Shown: piece after piece, positions 61,801 through 64,000 of the stretch
Position numbering within the stretch: position 1 is the first letter of the stretch
Layout of the letters: each line of letters starts with the position of its first letter
Source of the DNA: an uncultured Amphritea sp.
GTDB taxonomy: Bacteria; Pseudomonadota; Gammaproteobacteria; Pseudomonadales; Balneatricaceae
Length of the DNA: 64,000 bases
NCBI RefSeq assembly: GCF_937127095.1
Contig: NZ_CAKZLP010000060.1
Span: 1 to 64,000, forward strand
Direction of reading: 5' to 3'
The notes under the pieces: model-generated
Seen by the model: the letters and a program-made list of their open reading frames with translations, nothing else
What the model was told of the DNA's origin: nothing
The model's database searches: none
Translations under genes and position numbers: made by a program

Positions 61801-62124
61801 TTAACCTGCGAAGGATTTACCACAGTTGCAGCTTTCTGTTGCGTTCGGGTTTTCAAACTTAAACCCGGACCCCTCAAGGCCATCCAGAAAATCAACCGTT
61901 ACACCGCTGAGCAACGCAGCACTCTCGCCATCGACAAGAATTTTTACACCGCTACACTCAATAATCTGATCCTCTTCAGAGCTCGCCTCTTCGAGTTTCA
62001 TACCGTACTTAAACCCGGAGCAACCTCCTCCGTCGACCCGGATACGCAAACCAAAAACATCTTTATCGGCCTGGTCTATAAACCGGGAAATAGCACTTAT
62101 TGCGCTCTCTGTTAGCTGAATCAT
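61801..62124 (-). CDS. Nif-associated IscA/HesB-family Fe-S protein
   Basis: LRIRVDGGGCSGFKYGMKLEE...ESCNCGKSF; first gene upstream of nifUS. Confidence 0.92.
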   Translation of the reverse strand: MIQLTESAISAISRFIDQADKDVFGLRIRVDGGGCSGFKYGMKLEEASSEEDQIIECSGVKILVDGESAALLSGVTVDFLDGLEGSGFKFENPNATESCNCGKSFAG

Positions 62125-62164
62125 GGTCTCGTCCTCATCAATCCGAGTGTTCAGTTATAAGCAG

Positions 62165-62180
62165 TGCAAGCCGAATGCCA
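62165..62180 (-). promoter_or_regulatory. sigma54 -24/-12 promoter for iscA-nifU-nifS
   Basis: Minus strand TGGCAttcggcTTGCA. Confidence 0.8.
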
Positions 62181-62211
62181 CCGAGGATAAAAAATAAAAA
62201 TCCTTGTTTTT

Positions 62212-62224
62212 CAAATAGTTGATC
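62212..62224 (-). promoter_or_regulatory. Putative IHF site
   Basis: Minus strand gATCAActatTTG against WATCAANNNNTTR (one mismatch), between UAS and promoter. Confidence 0.45.
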
Positions 62225-62274
62225 TAGATCAAAAACAGATGGGTTAGAGGACAGTATGACAATTGAGGGGGTTT

Positions 62275-62290
62275 TGTAGGAAGTACGACA
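62275..62290. promoter_or_regulatory. NifA UAS
   Basis: TGTaggaagtacgACA, exact TGT-N10-ACA, about 95 bp upstream of the -24/-12 element. Confidence 0.7.
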
Positions 62291-62304
62291 AAGCAAAACA
62301 GGGT

Positions 62305-62727
62305 TTAGTCACCCAACAGACACTCATAGGCTTTTTTAAACAACAGACGCTCAACCACCGGCACCTTGAGTAACTCCATCAGCGAGATGAAGCCGCCATT
62401 CGCCTTAGGTTGTGGCAGGTCGGTGGTCATTATCCGTACCAGCGCCACCGGCAAGGGCACGTCAGGTGTTTCAATCCAGGCCAGTTCCGGTGTTACCACT
62501 TCAAGTAGCGTGGCGTCGACACCGAGATATTCAGCCAGCTTCTGCAGATGCGCAGCCGGATGCGGTATCACCGTTGCGGGTGTTTCGCCAGCATCAATCA
62601 ACGCAGCCAGTGCCGGTAAACCGTTGGGCAGGCAGCCGAATGCCTGTGGCTCTGACCGGTCGATCCAGAACGACAACCGAGCACTGAGAGGATTCAGATG
62701 CACCAGAATAATTTTCAGTTCGGTCAT
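62305..62727 (-). CDS. Hypothetical nif-cluster protein
   Basis: 140 aa ORF in a minus-strand gene run with fdxB. Confidence 0.65.
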   Translation of the reverse strand: MTELKIILVHLNPLSARLSFWIDRSEPQAFGCLPNGLPALAALIDAGETPATVIPHPAAHLQKLAEYLGVDATLLEVVTPELAWIETPDVPLPVALVRIMTTDLPQPKANGGFISLMELLKVPVVERLLFKKAYECLLGD

Positions 62728-62774
62728 AAAGTCCCTGCTATATCCATATTACACACTGTTTCAGATGTACTAAC

Positions 62775-63161
62775 TCAGAGCATCGGCAGCGGCGTCACTT
62801 CCGCACGAAGGCTTTGCGGGTCAGAGCCCCACACCGACACTGACTCCGCCCAAAGCTGGTCTTTGCCAGGCCAGGGGCAGATAAGATCAATTTCCAGCAT
62901 CATCGAACCGTCACAGTTGATCACCAGCCAGCCACGCCGCTGGCTGGAGGTATCAGCCCAGCGACCATTAAGGGTCGCTGTGCCGTTCAGCGGCTCAGGC
63001 TTAGTTTCCAAGGGCTTAGTTTCAAAGCTGAACTGACTCAACGGCGGCAGAACAGCACTGTCAAAGCCCGCAGTCGTGAGAGTCTTCACCGCGGTTTCCA
63101 TAGATGAATCCAGCAGCTGACCATAGTCCACTAACAGTTGTGTTACCGTCGATTCGCTCAT
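62775..63161 (-). CDS. Hypothetical nif-cluster protein
   Basis: 128 aa ORF in the same run. Confidence 0.65.
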   Translation of the reverse strand: MSESTVTQLLVDYGQLLDSSMETAVKTLTTAGFDSAVLPPLSQFSFETKPLETKPEPLNGTATLNGRWADTSSQRRGWLVINCDGSMMLEIDLICPWPGKDQLWAESVSVWGSDPQSLRAEVTPLPML

Positions 63162-63211
63162 CTGTATGACCTGAACCCTAATTGCTGATCAAAACCCCTG
63201 ACCGGCATCGG

Positions 63212-63535
63212 TTACCACAGTTCTTCCGGTGCCAGCAGCGCGGTAACCGGCTCGCCGGCAATCAGGTGCTGCTCAACAATCCGGCTGACATCCTCAGGTT
63301 TAACCCGGATATACAGGTGCGATCCTGGATAGACCAGCACATTAGGGCCGCAATCACAGGGTCCCAGACAACCGGTTGCCGTCACCGCCACTTTGGTGAA
63401 CAGATTCCGTTTTGCTACCTCTTCTGAGAGCATCTGGGTAATCTGTGCAGCACCTGACGCGCCGCAACTGCCCCGGGGGTGTCCCTCGGGCCGTGTCTGG
63501 TTACAGACAAACACATGAATCTCTGGTTTTGGCAT
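63212..63535 (-). CDS. Thioredoxin-like [2Fe-2S] ferredoxin
   Basis: HVFVCNQTRPEGHPRGSCGASGAAQI...VTATGCLGPCDCGPNVLVYPGSHLYIRVKPEDV. Confidence 0.88.
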   Translation of the reverse strand: MPKPEIHVFVCNQTRPEGHPRGSCGASGAAQITQMLSEEVAKRNLFTKVAVTATGCLGPCDCGPNVLVYPGSHLYIRVKPEDVSRIVEQHLIAGEPVTALLAPEELW

Positions 63536-63572
63536 GACACCACTCCTGTTTTAGTGAACCACTGACTCAAAC

Positions 63573-63610
63573 ACTCTGATCAAACACTCTGATCAAACGC
63601 TCGGATCAGG
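63573..63610. repeat. 13-bp tandem repeat
   Basis: actctgatcaaac actctgatcaaac gctcggatcag. Confidence 0.85.
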
Positions 63611-63923
63611 CCGCTGCAGCCTCATGACTGTGACATTTTTTAGGACACACACGCAGACATGACATGCAACCAATGCAATCATCCGCATCCGCGATGGACA
63701 TCACTTTCATCTCGTCATCATCATCCCAATCGTCATCATCATCTTCAGCCAGCGCTTCAGAACGTTCCACCAGTTCAAAGACATCCCGGGGGCATACCTT
63801 ATAACAACGGCCACAGCCAATGCAGGTTGCCTGGTTGATCTCGGTAATAAAATTGGGCGTCCATTCGCTCCCTCCCCGGGTGCGGCCCTTGATAAGATCT
63901 GCTGACATCCCTTCTCTCCTCAA
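63606..63923 (-). CDS. fdxB: Nif-specific ferredoxin III
   Basis: KGRTRGGSEWTPNFITEINQATCIGCGRCYKVCPRDVFEL...CIGCMSCLRVCPKKCHSHE. Confidence 0.9.
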   Translation of the reverse strand: MRREGMSADLIKGRTRGGSEWTPNFITEINQATCIGCGRCYKVCPRDVFELVERSEALAEDDDDDWDDDDEMKVMSIADADDCIGCMSCLRVCPKKCHSHEAAAA

Positions 63924-63937
63924 AATTAAAAGCGCCT

Positions 63938-63989
63938 ATTAAACGTGCTTATTAAACGTGCTTATTAAACGTGCTCATTAAATGTGCTT
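63938..63989. repeat. 13-bp tandem repeat (4 copies)
   Basis: attaaacgtgctt x2, attaaacgtgctc, attaaatgtgctt. Confidence 0.95.
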
Positions 63990-64000
63990 ATTGCTGCACA

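Overview
The window appears to be a gammaproteobacterial chromosome segment (Oceanospirillales-like by gene content; this is inference). It falls into five parts. (1) About 1-18,000: a minus-strand defence island next to tRNA-Ala(GGC) with a P4-type tyrosine integrase. It carries a BREX cluster ordered brxE-like, brxA, brxB, brxC, pglX, pglZ, brxL, followed by a large uncharacterised protein with a GrpE-like C-terminus and a truncated Hsp70/actin-fold ATPase. (2) 18,028-35,242: tRNA-Ala, gltX, and a nitrate/nitrite assimilation locus (nrtABD-like transporter, FAD reductase, nirBD, nasA). Both nitrate operons show the same readable layout of NtrC-like site, sigma54 -24/-12 site and leader terminator. 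dgkA, a methyltransferase and an aromatic monooxygenase follow. (3) 35,397-39,485: a LuxR-type regulator, then a small accessory module (B12-type radical SAM protein, dTMP-kinase-like protein, duplicated zinc-ribbon protein and two small ORFs) directly upstream of dusA. (4) 39,713-54,139: housekeeping and catabolic genes (dusA, tal, glutarate/lysine degradation genes, metE, a MASE1/CHASE-like GGDEF protein and others). (5) 54,250-64,000: the edge of a nif accessory cluster (NifX-family proteins, hemerythrin, nifS, nifU, iscA, ferredoxins) with recognisable sigma54 promoters and NifA UAS motifs, plus an amidoligase/C26 amidotransferase pair. Short 12-15 bp tandem duplications recur in the intergenic spacers across the chromosomal part. 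Family calls rest on reading motifs and on memory of families; no searches were run.
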